64,000 bases of DNA from Solanum dulcamara (taxonomy: Eukaryota; Streptophyta; Magnoliopsida; Solanales; Solanaceae). Both the position numbers and the translations under genes were made by a program. Positions 1 to 12,066 of the stretch are shown here, one piece after another. Below the pieces are notes generated by a model. It made no database searches, was not told where the DNA came from, and saw only the letters and a list, made by a program, of their open reading frames with translations. The number at the start of each line of letters is the position of its first letter. Position 1 is the stretch's first letter. The stretch spans positions 37,875,286-37,939,285 of the forward strand of contig NC_077245.1 in the NCBI RefSeq assembly GCF_947179165.1, given 5' to 3'.

Positions 1-417
1 TAGTGATGATCGTGATCCTGATGGCTGGACTGGGTCAAGATGGATGACATCCATGGAGGCCACCATGGGTCATGGTGCCCACCTCCAGTCTTGGTGCCCA
101 CTATGAGTCGTGGTCCTCAGAAACTCAAAATTCTTGAGGTCGTGTTCACAGATGGCTTCACAATCTGTGATAAGCACCACTGGCCGTAAAGCCCACCATA
201 GACATTTCCCCTTCGACTCCCGTTGATCCTTGAAACCTACAAGCACCCTTTCCATGAGTCGTGAAGCTGAATATGGCCCATGAAGGGTCTCATCGTTACT
301 ATTCGGTGCAAATTTTTCTGTGATTTCCATCTAGAACTCCGTTTTCTGACTTTTCTTTTTTCGTTATCATTCAATATCTCCACCTTAGGAATAATCATCC
401 TATAATAGAACTCAAAG
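1..417 (+). repeat. Degenerate LTR fragment of the palindrome-rich family (family D)
   Basis: This stretch has the same character and orientation as the LTR that follows it: repeated short near-palindromes around GGTCATGG/CCATGGACC and GTCGTGGT, and the phrase CTCAAAATT after a GTGGT run. It stops where the next LTR begins with TGTAAGACCCC. I read it as part of an older LTR into which element E inserted. No coding sequence is recognisable. Confidence 0.5.
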
Positions 418-2643
418 TGTAAGACCCCAAAATTTGGAAAGTCATAAAATGAGGATCGAAACATGAAATTACTAAATCCTACAAATTTTGGTAGCACATC
501 ATAACTACAGAAGGCCATCACAAGCCGTGGTACGCACCATGCCTCGTGGTGGCCCCCATGGTTGTGGTTCTGAGGCTCAAAATTATAGGAATAGACCAAG
601 ACAAGGCACCATGGACTGTGGTGAGCACCATGTATCGTGATGCCCTCCGTGTTTACCCCTCTCTTTTGACCACAAATCAAGATCCCAAGGCAAGGACCAC
701 GCCACTCCACCATAGACCATGTAGACCTTCACAAACCGTGGTGGGTTCCATGGTGGTCACTTCTACATATCACCTTGTAGGTCATGCACCAAGACCAAGG
801 TTCATGGACCGTGGTTCCCTCCACAAGAGTGAAAAAGTGCTTTCGTTGTTGTGGAATAAGAATCCTTCGTAGATCATGAAGGTCTCCATGGAGGAGTTCC
901 TGACACTCTTCTCTACAACTCCCAAAATTTCAAGTTTATTTCGATCATCAGCAATGCTATTACAGACTGTGATGGGTATCACGGACTGTGATAGTTCCTC
1001 CATGGTAAGTCCCAGTTCCTGTTAAATGAAGGGTAATCCAGTAATTTCTCTATTCTTTCATTAATGAAAGAGGATGTGTTTGGGACTAGGTTCATTATGA
1101 AATTTTCCTAAATACTCCTAAACCTTTTCTTTTCCCTCATTAATTCCCAAACAACTTAAAGACTTCTCTCTCAAGGATTACTTCAAGAGTTCACTTTTTC
1201 ATCAAGTTTGGCTAGGGTTTCTTCTAGAACAAGTCTACTTTCTCAATTCCAAGTTCAATTTCAATCAAGGTATATAAGGATTGATCCATGGGCCCTTTTC
1301 AACCATGGAGTCCCAAGGTTTCTATCCAAAATCTAATGAATTTCAATTGGGTTTATAATCCTAATTTGATGAATTATATTAGACTATGTCAGTTATGTTT
1401 TTAAGCATTATTAATGATCATTATATGTATGTTCTATATGAATCATATGATTTCAAGTTGAATTATGATTGCTCATGCATGAAACTATTTTCAATGATGA
1501 TTTTATGAAGTATGATTATGAATTTAATTATTTCAAAGTATTAGCGTGGTTGTCCTTCAAATTTACTATGTACATGAGTTTTATTCTAAATTCAAGTATG
1601 AATTATGATTATGATTTACAATTATGTTGAAGATATAAATTCTATGTAAGTTCTGAAAAGGGTGACTTAGGGCACAATGTGGTGATCTAGGAATCTAATT
1701 ACTTGAATTATGCAAGTATGATATTGTAATGTTGAAATACTTATAATCGCATTACAAGTATGATATGAAAATGAGCTACTCTATATATTATGTGAGATTT
1801 GACTTAGCACCGAGAGAACTTTGAGGTGGGGGCCCTACCAAAAGCCTTATTAGTAGCCTCAAGACCCTTAAACTATGTGCCACCATAGGCTGCCTTCATG
1901 GCTTAGCTAGTGGATTCCAATATAGCTCATGTACATGACCCGCCTAGAAGAGTAGAGTCTACCATAGCAAGTAGATTCCCCTTTCTTTCACTGCATAAGG
2001 AGACATCAGGATTTCATGTAATAGCTTATACGGTTCTATTGTCGGTTATGGTTCTATTCCACATATGTATATGCTCTTTATGATCTTTATGTTTTTAACC
2101 ATATCCTTTAAATGCTTTGATCATTATGGTTTTCTTATGACTTCACTTATCCTATTTATCATGTACTATATTGATCATTGTATTTTATGATTTATATTGC
2201 ATGTCATGCCCTCATACTTAGTACATTCAAAAGTAATAACGCATATTGTTGCCTACATTATCTCATAGGGGTTGAGGATCACATTCTCGTACGTGGCTAG
2301 TAGAGCTTTTAGCTGGCAAAGTCTTGGAGAGTCCTCATCTATCGAGGGAAAATTATGATTTGTTTTCTTGTTAAGACTTTTTTTATATTTTGTTGAGGGT
2401 GATCTAGGGACATGTCTTAGCCCCCGCCCTTCTTATGTAGTAGAGGCAATTATTGGACCTATGTCATAGAGTCTATGTAGTCGAGTTTACTCTTTCTTTT
2501 ATGATCATGTTTAGACTCTTCTTATGTTATTTCTGTACTTAATTTACCTTATGTATGATTATGATATGTCAAGAGGATAGGTTAGAGCCCATCAGAGTTT
2601 CGATCCCCTGAGTTATGACTAGGCCCTAGGTTGGGTCGTGAAA
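418..2643 (+). mobile_element. 5' LTR of sense Ty3/gypsy element E (family D)
   Basis: The block begins TGTAAGACCCCAAAATTTGG and ends ...GGTTGGGTCGTGAAA, a decayed form of the usual TCGTGACA end. It is followed immediately by a primer-binding-site relic and then a gag start, so it is a 5' LTR. Homologous but diverged copies occur at 23087-24851 and at 28271 onward. About 2.2 kb long. The first 600 bp is rich in CACGGTCCGTG-like palindromes. The exact 3' end is uncertain by a few bases because the terminal CA is mutated. Confidence 0.75.
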
Positions 2644-2647
2644 AACT

Positions 2648-2659
2648 TGGTGTCATAGC
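2648..2659 (+). other. Primer-binding site, initiator tRNA-Met type, element E
   Basis: TGGTGTCATAGC differs at two positions from TGGTATCAGAGC, the complement of the 3' end of plant initiator tRNA-Met used by most plant Ty3/gypsy elements. It lies a few bases after the LTR end. Confidence 0.75.
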
Positions 2660-2858
2660 CAAGTTTAAGATGTCCTACGGAATCCAACATGCTGCATCAA
2701 GTAGAGTCTTATTCATGGTTGCGAAGCATGCCACATATATGAATAGGAGGCTATAAAACATCTTAGGAAATTCTCACTTCTTCTTGGTCTATGTCGTGTG
2801 ATAGAGTATGTTCTAAGACTTCCTTTTCCTAACAATTGTCCATTGTCATTTTCAGAAA

Positions 2859-3866
2859 ATGCCTCCAAGAAGTACACCTATGCAAAGAGGGATCAATGCT
2901 AATGAGGACCAAGCTCCTCTGGACCCTCAAGACAATGGTCCCCTACCCGACCAAGTGACTAATATGGAATTTCGGACCGCTATTACTATGTTAGCCTAAG
3001 TTGTGGCCAACCAAAGGGTTATGGCTCCTCCTAATGTTCCCACTCAGGCTTCTAGAGTGAGGTACTTTCCAAGGATGAACCCTATGGATTTCCATGTTTC
3101 AAAAATGTATGAGAATCCTCATGAATTCATTGATGAAGTCTACAAGATAGTGAATTATTATGAGAGTGACGTCGAAAGAGAAAACAGAGTTGGCAGCCTA
3201 CCAACTCAAAAGTATTGCTCAAGTATGGTATATTCAATGGAAGATATAGAGGGTGGATGAATGACCTATTAATTGGGAAGTCTTCAAACTTGCGTTCCTT
3301 GATGGGTTTTTCCCTCTTGAGCAAGGGAAGCCAAGATTTTGAAGTTCATCAATCTTTGACACAGTAACATGGGTATGAGGGACTATGACCTCAAGTTCAC
3401 CAAGCTATCCAAGTATGCTCTTTCATTGGTTGCCAATCGACGTGCCCAAATTTATCAATTCATATCGGGGGTATCCGACTTGGTTGTAAAAAAATGAGGT
3501 ACTGCCATGCTTATCAACAAAATGGACGTATCTCGGCTTATGAATTTGCTGAACAAATTGAGGGGGAGAAATTCAAAGTCATGAGAATGAGAGATTCTAA
3601 GAGAGCTAAGTATGAAGGTGGGTTCTCAAATGCTAGGTCCGATGGTGGTAGTGGCAGTTCTCAACAAGGCCAAAGTTCGGGAAAGAAGTTTGAAGTTTGT
3701 TAATAATAGGGGGCCATACTCTAAGGCTCAAAGAGGATGTACAAATGCTAGTAGCCCTTCATTTCCCAATTGTGAAAAATTTGAGAATAATCATGGAGAA
3801 AGATGTTTGATGGGAATGGGTGCTTGCTTTGAATGTGGCGAAATGGGCCACATGCAATAAGAGTTC
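2859..3866 (+). pseudogene. gag of element E, broken
   Basis: An ATG beginning MPPRST opens a frame that runs to a stop at about 2997 and resumes in several frames. Recognisable gag parts are the segment with RVRYFPRMNPMDF and an E-E-VYKIVNYY-like capsid stretch at about 3003-3200, an alpha-helical E-F-AEQIEGEKFKVMR region at about 3540-3600, and a CCHC zinc knuckle at 3825-3866 (CFECGEMGHMQ then a stop). In the knuckle the last Cys position reads Phe. Gag would form the virus-like particle and bind element RNA. Multiple stops and frameshifts make it inactive. Confidence 0.8.
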
Positions 3867-4019
3867 CCTCATATTGCCAACAAGGGTAGAGAAGGTTGCC
3901 CACAAGGCCATGCTCCATAAGGTGCTCAAGCTCAACCTAAGGGTAGTCAACACAATAGCCGGTTCTATGCTCTTCATGGTAGACAAGTGCTGGAGGAAAC
4001 TCCCTATGTTGTTATGGGT

Positions 4020-4320
4020 CTTTCACTATGATGTTTATGCCTTGCTTGATCCAAGTGCAAATTTGTCTTTCGTTACTCCTTATGTGGGTATGAGTTTTGA
4101 TGTATTTCCCAAAGTGTTTATAGAACCTTTTTCTATTTATACTACCGTAGGTGAGTCGATTATTTCTAAAAGAGTCTAGAGAAATTTTCCAGTATCAATT
4201 TTCAATAAAGTCACTTTTATTGATCTTGTAGAGCTTGATCTAATCGATTTTTATGTTATTCTAGTATGGATTGGGTACATGCATGTTATGCCTCTATATG
4301 TTATAGAACCAGAGTGGTTA
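4020..4320 (+). pseudogene. Aspartic protease segment of pol, element E
   Basis: The motif YALLDPSANLSFVTP corresponds to the retroelement aspartic protease active-site loop, normally D-(S/P)-G-A, here with Ser in place of Gly. It continues with a typical VFIEPFSIYT segment, is cut by a stop at about 4179, and resumes as FIDLVELDLIDF. It lies between the gag knuckle and RT, as in Ty3/gypsy gag-PR-RT-RH-IN order. The protease would process the Gag-Pol polyprotein; this copy is inactive. Confidence 0.75.
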
Positions 4321-4496
4321 AGTTTTAGTTTCCAAATGAGCCAATCCTAGAATGGAAAGGTAGTAATTCTTTCTTTAAGGGTAAATTCATCTCATCCCTT
4401 AAAGCCCGGAAAATGATTTTCAAAGGGTGAATTTACCATCTAGTTTGGGTCAGATATACTAACTCTGAGACACCTACTCTTGAGTTAGTTTGAGTT

Positions 4497-5333
4497 ATAA
4501 ATGAATTTCTGGAAGTTTTCCACGAAGATCTCTCGAGTATTCCTCTCGAAAGGGAAATAGACATTGTTATTGAGCTCCTACCCGATATGTAGCTTATCTC
4601 CATTCCTCCTTACAAAATGGCTCAGGAAGAACTGAAAGAGTTAAAGGATCATTTGAAGGATTTTCGAGATAAGGGTTTCATAAGAACGAGTATCTCTCCA
4701 TGGGGTGCTCTGATCCACTTTGTTAGAAAAAAAGATAATTCTCTTCGAATGTGTATAGATTGTCTGTTGTTGAACAAGGTCATAATTCAGAATAAGTATC
4801 TCATTCCACGGATTAATGATTTGTTTGATCAACTTCAAGGAGCAAGTTACTTTTTAAAGATTGACCTCCAATCGGGGTATCATTAACTCCGAGTGTGGAA
4901 ATATGACATTTGAAAAATTGATTTTTGAACTCGGTATGGTTACTTTAAATTCTTGGTTATGTTTTCTGCCTTCATGGATTTGATGAACAGGGTGTTCAAA
5001 TAATATTTGGATATGTTTGTGATCATCTTCATTAATGATATTTTGATTTACTCACGGAAAGAGGAAGAGCATGCCGATCATTTGAGCACTGTGTTGCAAA
5101 TTCTCAAGGACCATCAATTTGTATGCAAAGTTTATTAAGTGTGATTTTTGGCTAAGGTCGATTTCTTTCCTTGGTCATATTTTTTCTAGAGCAGGAATTA
5201 TGGTTGATCCAAATAAGACCGAGGCAGTTAAGAATTGGCCTAGACCATTGAGTCCTTTTGATATTCAAATTTTCTTTGGTTTAGCCGGTTATAATAGATT
5301 GTTCGTGGAAGATTTCTCTTCTATTACATCATC
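4497..5333 (+). pseudogene. Reverse transcriptase of element E, truncated
   Basis: Ty3/gypsy RT. A start-proximal FLEVFHEDL segment leads to a clean frame at 4617-4886 with [29 protein letters not shown] and [10 protein letters not shown]. The catalytic box near 5030 reads FINDILIYS where FIDDILIYS is expected, so the first catalytic Asp is Asn. The thumb and start of RNase H follow at 5119-5330 (FLGHIFSRAGI and GLAGYNRLFVEDFSSI). The frame then runs into unrelated LTR sequence at about 5334, and RNase H and integrase are missing. Sequence type fits the chromodomain Del/Tekay group, an inference from motifs. Confidence 0.88.
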
Positions 5334-7681
5334 CAATGCCATTATAGTCTGTCTCAATTGTAATCTCGGGGACCCTAGACATGTATTAACATAGGGCCAA
5401 ATTGTTTATGAAATCAAAATTACTTAATCTCGTATAGTCTTTAAGACTTGGAGCCTGTACATTTGGTCCCTCTTTAATATATACAAGTTTCCAGGGAAAT
5501 AATTTAACCACTATCAAAGTTCGATGTTCAAAAGTAAATAAGAAATATTTAAGAATGGAGTTACCCCGGTGTTTAGATTACACTTAACTTACAGCTAAAC
5601 AGAGACATGCCCAAGAGAAGAAAGAGAATAAGCTCTATGTAGTCTGTACTTTCTTTCAGATGACCTTCATACACATATTTCATATCCGGCCCATTATGGG
5701 GCTCGGTGAGCCATTATGGCATTCCAATTTCACTTTTGTACCAAATACATATCAAGAGAAGGGAAAGATAGTTTCCCATACACTACTCTTTAGCACGTAG
5801 AAGCCTTAACAGGCAATACTCAATCCTTGTAGGGGTGTCAACACTTAACTGCAGTTAGGGATTATGGGGCGTACCTGGAGTTCTGGGAATGGAATTATTC
5901 CCACATTCCACATACAATTCACTTAAGGCTAAGACTTGCCAAAAGGAAAGAAAGATAACTGTACGTGCTTATACCAAAACATGCCACGAGAAAGCTTTAC
6001 ATACCTCTTGGGAGTTACCCTTTATCCTGCTCATTTCGTCGTCCTCTGAACCTATTCAAAATGAAATTAATACGAATATCAACTACTCTTAGCTTTCCAC
6101 TATCTTAGGTTACACCTTAGTATTCATGGAATCTATTTCCTTAGTCGTTTCCTCGACTAGTTCTTTAGTTTGTTAAGGCGTTAACGAAAATTGGGCAGCA
6201 CCTCCCCTATAATGTGCCCTATCCAAATTTCCAATTAGGTCCCTAAGACCTACAACCAACCAACAACAACAACCTGCAACAATTCACATCGACAATATAC
6301 AACATAAACTCCAAACGACTTGTTCCAGAAATACGATATCAAAATAGGGTTTCTAATTTCCATTTGGCAAAACCTTTAACCGTACGAAGCGGGGGTCGTA
6401 TGGCTGCAACCAGAAGATCCCCCACCTCATTTAGAACCTATTTAGACCCTGCAACCTCAAGACACACCCCTGCAGAAGCACCTCACAAGAACAACACTTT
6501 ATTTCGGCAACAATTCAACTATAGCGACTTCAATTTAGTTTATTCTGAATGTCAAACTTTTTACGACTTTTCCACAACTCCCAGCAGCCCACAAGGTGTG
6601 TAATACATCCTATAATAACACCATAAAGTACAAATTTAAAGGAGAAGCCTTACCTTATCCAAAATTGGCCAAAATTATCAAATCACAACTCGGAACTTCT
6701 TCAAACGCGCTGAAATTGAGCGGGATGTTTGTGCGACTTCCTCGCTGCCCCAAGCAGTAAATTTATGTTATTAGCACCCTAAATTCATCATAGTATACCT
6801 TAGATAATTTATTTACGGAGCAAATCTCGGAGGCGTACCTTGGCAGCCCCTAGGCCGTAGCCCTCCTCTCTTCTTCCTCTCACGTTTCTGTCCAATTTTT
6901 TCCAAGTGTACGCTGAATAAATGACTTCTTAGTCATCATAATATACATATATATACATATATACATCTCCACGTGCTTGAGGAACACCGTAACTAATTAA
7001 TTCACGGAAGAAAAATCAAGGAACTTACCTTAAACTTCTCCAACCATGGCGCCTCTTCTCTAACGTTTTTTTCTCTATTCTTTGGCTGATTTTTGGACTC
7101 TAAATGACTTAACAGTCATTAATATGTATATATCCACCTTTTAATAAGGTGCCACGTGGCATCCCCTTAGGGTGACATGTGGCAGCCCCCTAGGACGCCA
7201 CCTAAGCTCATGCGGCCTATCACGCGCCGCCACGTGGCAGCAGGGTCCACCCTCCAAGCAGGCAGGTGAGTCACCTGCTTGCTTGTCACCTTCTTGCTTG
7301 AGGTGCTTGCCTGTCACCTGCTTGCTTCACTTTCGTAAGTTCGGAAACTAGTTTTTGCTCCCTCTCGTAGGTTCGTAATCTCGTCTTATTTTAAGAGCCT
7401 ATGTAACCCATGCTACGCAAGCTTGATACGTACTCCAATAGCTTAAGTAGGTAAAACTTCCAAGTTAGTATCTTACGTAGGTAAATCGATTCCTACGACT
7501 CATTACTTGGCCTCCAATTCCTTCCGGTTTCTTATGACTTCATCTCCAACCTTCTCTACTATGGGATATCACATTCTCCCTTCCTTAGAGTCATTCAATA
7601 GGGTCGTAACTTAAGTGGCTTACATACTAGCTTCTAAGTAACTTAAGGAACCTTCCGAGTTCAAAGATGTGGGGTGTAACA
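5334..7681 (-). mobile_element. Truncated antisense long LTR, left arm of a large inverted repeat
   Basis: Read on the minus strand it begins TGTTACACCCCACATC at 7681 and matches the sense LTR starting at 7766, segment by segment, up to about position 10335 of that copy. Shared landmarks include CAGGTGACTCACCTGC, the G-box region near 7140-7235, AATTAATT after a splice-donor-like site, and the AATGGGCAC-type block. It lacks the promoter-proximal and U5 third of the LTR and is fused directly to RT of element E at 5333/5334. No TSD is visible. Confidence 0.8.
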
Positions 7682-7765
7682 GAAGAAGGATGTTTCTCTC
7701 TGTATGTGTATTGATTATCGGCTATTGAATAAAGTCACAATTGAGAACAAGTACCCCATCCCAAG
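7682..7765 (+). pseudogene. 84-bp RT fragment between the two inverted LTRs
   Basis: Translates as [18 protein letters not shown] then TIENKYPIP, the RT stretch that precedes PRIDDLFDQL in Ty3/gypsy RT. The equivalent segment of element E is already present at 4730-4810, so this belongs to a second copy (H). It resumes after the right LTR at 12818. About 30 codons of RT between the two halves are missing. Confidence 0.85.
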
Positions 7766-8179
7766 TGTTACACCCCACCCTTTTTAAACTCAGAATGTCT
7801 CATAAGTTCCTTGGACATTATCATGTGAGCCGGATATGCTACGACACTATCAAATGGCTCTAAGGAAGGGAGAATGTGATACCCCATACTAGAGAAGGTT
7901 GGAAGGGGAATCATAAGAATCCGGAAGGAATCGGAGGCCAAGTAACGAGTCGTAGGACTCGACTTATCTACGTAAGCTACTAATTTAGAAATCTTACATA
8001 CATGAGTTACTTGATTACATACCAAGCTTACGTAGAAAGGGTTTCATAGGCTCTTAAAGTGAAACGAGATTACGAACCTACAAGAGGGAGTAAAAACTAG
8101 TTTCCGAACTTACGAAAGTGAAGCAAGCAGGTGACAAGCAGGCAGGTGACTCACCTACTTGGGATGGACCCCACGCTGC

Positions 8180-8288
8180 CACGTGGCAGTTTTGTGTTGG
8201 AAGCTTGGACGAGGTGTCACCCTAGGAGGCTTCCACGTGTCACCCTAGGGGAATGCCACGTGTCACCTCCTAAGGAGGTGTATATATA
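8180..8288 (+). promoter_or_regulatory. G-box cluster and TATA box inside LTR U3
   Basis: Three CACGTG cores lie at 8180-8185, 8234-8239 and 8257-8262, the latter two in the ABRE-like context CCACGTGTCACC. They are followed by TATATATA at 8281-8288. A splice-donor-like AAAG|GTGAGT lies at 8400, 119 bp after the TATA start. The same layout recurs in other LTR copies. Function as a promoter is inferred. Confidence 0.5.
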
Positions 8289-10550
8289 CATGTTGGCTGA
8301 CTCTTTAACTCATTTTCCATCCAAAAACATCAGCCAAATGAGAGGAAAAACGTGAAGAACCAAAAGGAACAAGGCAGCAACATTTTTGAAGAATTAAAGG
8401 TGAGTTTTCCAATTTTCTTCCGTGAATTAATTATATACGGTGTACCTTAAGTATGTGGATACGTATATATGTATTTTAAGACCTTCATGGAAGTAAAACT
8501 CCAGCTTTTCAATTGGAATTTGGAAGAGAAAATAAGAGAAAGTCGAAGGAGAAAATGTTAAGAATTAATTAACCAACCCGTTTTTGGAAGGGACAGTGGT
8601 TAGTAATATTGGTATAACTTCTTGTGTACAGATTCGTTTTGAGTTATTTAATATGTTTTGGAAAGGTATTTCGTGGTTCTATAACTTTCATTCAGACTCA
8701 AAAATCCAGTTCTACATTTATCAGCTTCAAAAGTGGTGATGAAGTGTAGAGGAGGTACTGCTCAGATTTGGTTTTGGAAATTCTACACGGACAGCTGTAA
8801 GTATTTTGGTCGTATCTTTTTGTACAAAATTGATGTAGGGATGATTCGAAATTGTTTGAGACCCTAAGACATATGTCTATAACTTTCATGAAGGGCGTAA
8901 ATCCTGTTTCCCTCCATTACCCCTTTGAAACGAAGCGACAAGGTGAAACAGTAAACTGTCCAGATTTCACATTTTGGATAGTTTTGGCGAGTTTGACAAG
9001 TTTAACGTAAGGTAAGGTTTATTCTTTAAATTTGAGATTTATGTGTTCTGATGGAGCATGTTACACGCCCTATTGGTGGCTGGAAATATGAAAATGGCTT
9101 AGAAATACTTGGCGTTCGGAATAAACTAATTTGTAGTCGTTATAGTTGAATTGTTGTCGAAACAAAGTGTTGTTCTTGTGAGTTGCTCTGCAGGGGTGTG
9201 GCTTGTTGTTGCAGGGCCTGAATATGTCCTAATGTGGGTTAGGGTGCTTCTAGTCTAAGCCACATGACCCCTCGTTATGTATAATTAAAGGCGTCACAAA
9301 ATAAAGGCTAGACGCCCTATTTTGATATCGTATTTTTGAATAAGTCGTTTGGAGTGTATGTTGTATATTGTTGGTATGAATTGCTGCAGGTTGTTGTTGT
9401 TGGTTGGCTGTAGGTATTAGGTACCTAATTGTAAATTTGGATAGGGCACATTATAGGGGAGGTGCTGCCCAATTTTCGTTAACGCCTTAACAAACTAAAG
9501 GACTAGTCGAGGAAACGACTAAGGAAATAGATTCCATTAACATTAAGGCATAATCCAAGATGCTGGAAAGTTAAGAGTAGTTGATATTCGTATTACTTTC
9601 ATATTGAATAGGTTTGAAAGACGACGAGACGAGCAGGATAAAGGGTAACTCCCAAAAGGTATGTAAAGCTTTCTTGTGGCATGTTTTGGTATAAGCACGT
9701 ACAATTATCTTTCTTTCCTTTTGGCAAGTTTTAGCCTTAAGTGAATTGTATGTGGAATGTGGGAATAATTCCATTCCCGGAACTCCAGGTATGCCCCATA
9801 ATCCCTAACTACAGTTAAGTGTTAACGCCCCTACAAGGATTGAGTATTACCTGTTAAGACTTCTACGTGCTAAAAGAATAGTGTATGGGAAACTATCTTT
9901 CCCTTCTCTTGATATGTATTTGGTACGAAAGTGAGATTTGAATGCCATAGTGGCTCACTGAGCCCTATAATGGGCCGGGTATGAAATATGTGTATGAAGG
10001 TCATCTGAAACAAAGTACAGACTACATAAAGCTTAGTCTCTTTCCTCTTTTGGGCATGTCTTTGTCTTAGTTGTAAGTTGAATATGATCTGAGCTCTCGG
10101 GTAACTCCATCCTCAAACATCTCTTATTTACTTCTGAATATAGAACTCCTACAATAGTCGAACTATTTCCCTGGAAACTGTTATAGGCTAAAGAAATAAC
10201 AAATATACAGGCTCCAAGTCTTACAGACTATTTGTTAACAAATGTTTCTGGTTCCATAAGCGATTTGGCTTTACTTTAGTACATGTCTAGGAGCCCCGAG
10301 ATTATAATTGAGACAGCCCATAATGGCATTTAGAGGACACTCGAGATGACTACACCGTTACTCGGGTCCTAAAATAAAAGCTTAACTTTCTTATTCTGTC
10401 GAGTCTCTGATAATGATTTAAATTGCATATAGTTACTCACTACTCTATTCGTGTATATTGTAACACTTCTTTCCCTGAGTCCCGGGCCAGGATATGTTCT
10501 CGTGCACAGTTCACTGCATTATTCACTGAGTCCCTCAATAGAGGGCCAGG

Positions 10551-11308
10551 ATACGTGTATAAATATATGATGATGTGTTGTAATAAGGTGGTGATGGCAC
10601 TGGGGCCATGATGGTTTTACAGAGATGATTTTACAGAGATGATTCACCGGACCCCCGAAAGGGCCGGCTATATGATATGACTCGAACATGCATGTTTTTT
10701 TTTTGTAATTCATAAAGTACAGGTACAGGTTTCTGAATTGATATCTTATCCCCTGATTCTCTATCTCAGATATTACATACTCAGTACACATATCGTACTG
10801 ACCCCCTTTCTCGGGGGGCTGCATTCATGCCCGCAGGTACAGATACAAATTTTGGGAGTCCGTCAGCTTAGGATTCCATGCAGCTCAGCTGGCAGAGGCT
10901 CCATTGTATCGGAGCCTAGTTTTTGATACTGTCCACGGATGTATAGAAATTGTTTTATCCATTCAGGGGTACGGCGGGGGCCCTGTCCCGCCATATGTTG
11001 TCATTTATATGTTTAGAGGTCTTCAGACATGTATATGTGGGTTGTGTATGTCAGTTTGATTAAGCTGGGTCTACATGATATATGATATATGCTATTATGT
11101 TATGGCAGCCTTGTCGGCTTGCGTGCCCTGTCATGTTGTGATACAAACGAAAAGGGCTACAGTTTATGAAAATGTTATCGCCTAGTGGGGCTCTGTTACA
11201 TGATATTGTCTTATTCACGATTCAATGTGACCTCAGCTAATAGATATGTGTACGGGGGGTCCAGGTCGTACCCCAGTCGCGGCCTACGGGGTTGGGTCAT
11301 GACAGAAG
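10551..11308 (+). repeat. 758-bp tandem repeat, copy 1 of 3
   Basis: Begins ATACGTGTATAAATATATG and ends GTCATGACAGAAG. It holds the LTR core-promoter hairpin (10801-10818), U5 and the LTR 3' end. Compared with copies 2 and 3 it has CTGCATTC instead of CTGCGTTC, CAGCTTAGG instead of CAGCATAGG and CTGGCAGAGG instead of CTGGAAGAGG. Confidence 0.95.
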
Positions 11309-12066
11309 ATACGTGTATAAATATATGATGATGTGTTGTAATAAGGTGGTGATGGCACTGGGGCCATGATGGTTTTACAGAGATGATTTTACAGAGATGA
11401 TTCACCGGACCCCCGAAAGGGCCGGCTATATGATATGACTCGAACATGCATGTTTTTTTTTTGTAATTCATAAAGTACAGGTACAGGTTTCTGAATTGAT
11501 ATCTTATCCCCTGATTCTCTATCTCAGATATTACATACTCAGTACACATATCGTACTGACCCCTTTTCTCGGGGGGCTGCGTTCATGCCCGCAGGTACAG
11601 ATACAAATTTTGGGAGTCCGTCAGCATAGGATTCCATGCAGCTCAGCTGGAAGAGGCTCCATTGTATCGGAGCCTAGTTTTTGATACTGTCCACGGATGT
11701 ATAGAAATTGTTTTATCCATTCAGGGGTACGGCGGGGGCCCTGTCCCGCCATATGTTGTCATTTATATGTTTAGAGGTCTGCAGACATGTATATATGGGT
11801 TGTGTATGTCAGTTTGATTAAGCTGGGTCTACATGATATATGATATATGCTATTATGTTATGGCAGCCTTGTCGGCTTGCGTGCCCTGTCATGTTGTGAT
11901 ACAAACGAAAAGGGCTACAGTTTATGAAAATGTTATCGCCTAGTGGGGCTCTGTTACATGATATTGTCTTATTCACGATTCAATGTGACCTCAGCTAATA
12001 GATATGTGTACGGGGGGTCCAGGTCGGACCCCAGTCGCGGCCTATGGGGTTGGGTCGTGACAGAAG
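11309..12066 (+). repeat. 758-bp tandem repeat, copy 2 of 3
   Basis: Same unit as copy 1 with only scattered substitutions; it shares its diagnostic bases with copy 3. It carries the LTR terminus TGACA plus GAAG at its end even though it lies inside the array. Confidence 0.95.

Noticed and set aside
237..713. 158-codon minus-strand open frame, the longest in the window
   Set aside because: It spans the boundary at 418 between two LTR sequences and has no recognisable domain; palindrome-rich LTR sequence gives open frames by chance.
5889..6092. 67-codon frame, mirrored at 9571-9774 on the other strand
   Set aside because: The pair arises from the inverted LTR arms; no domain and no independent evidence.
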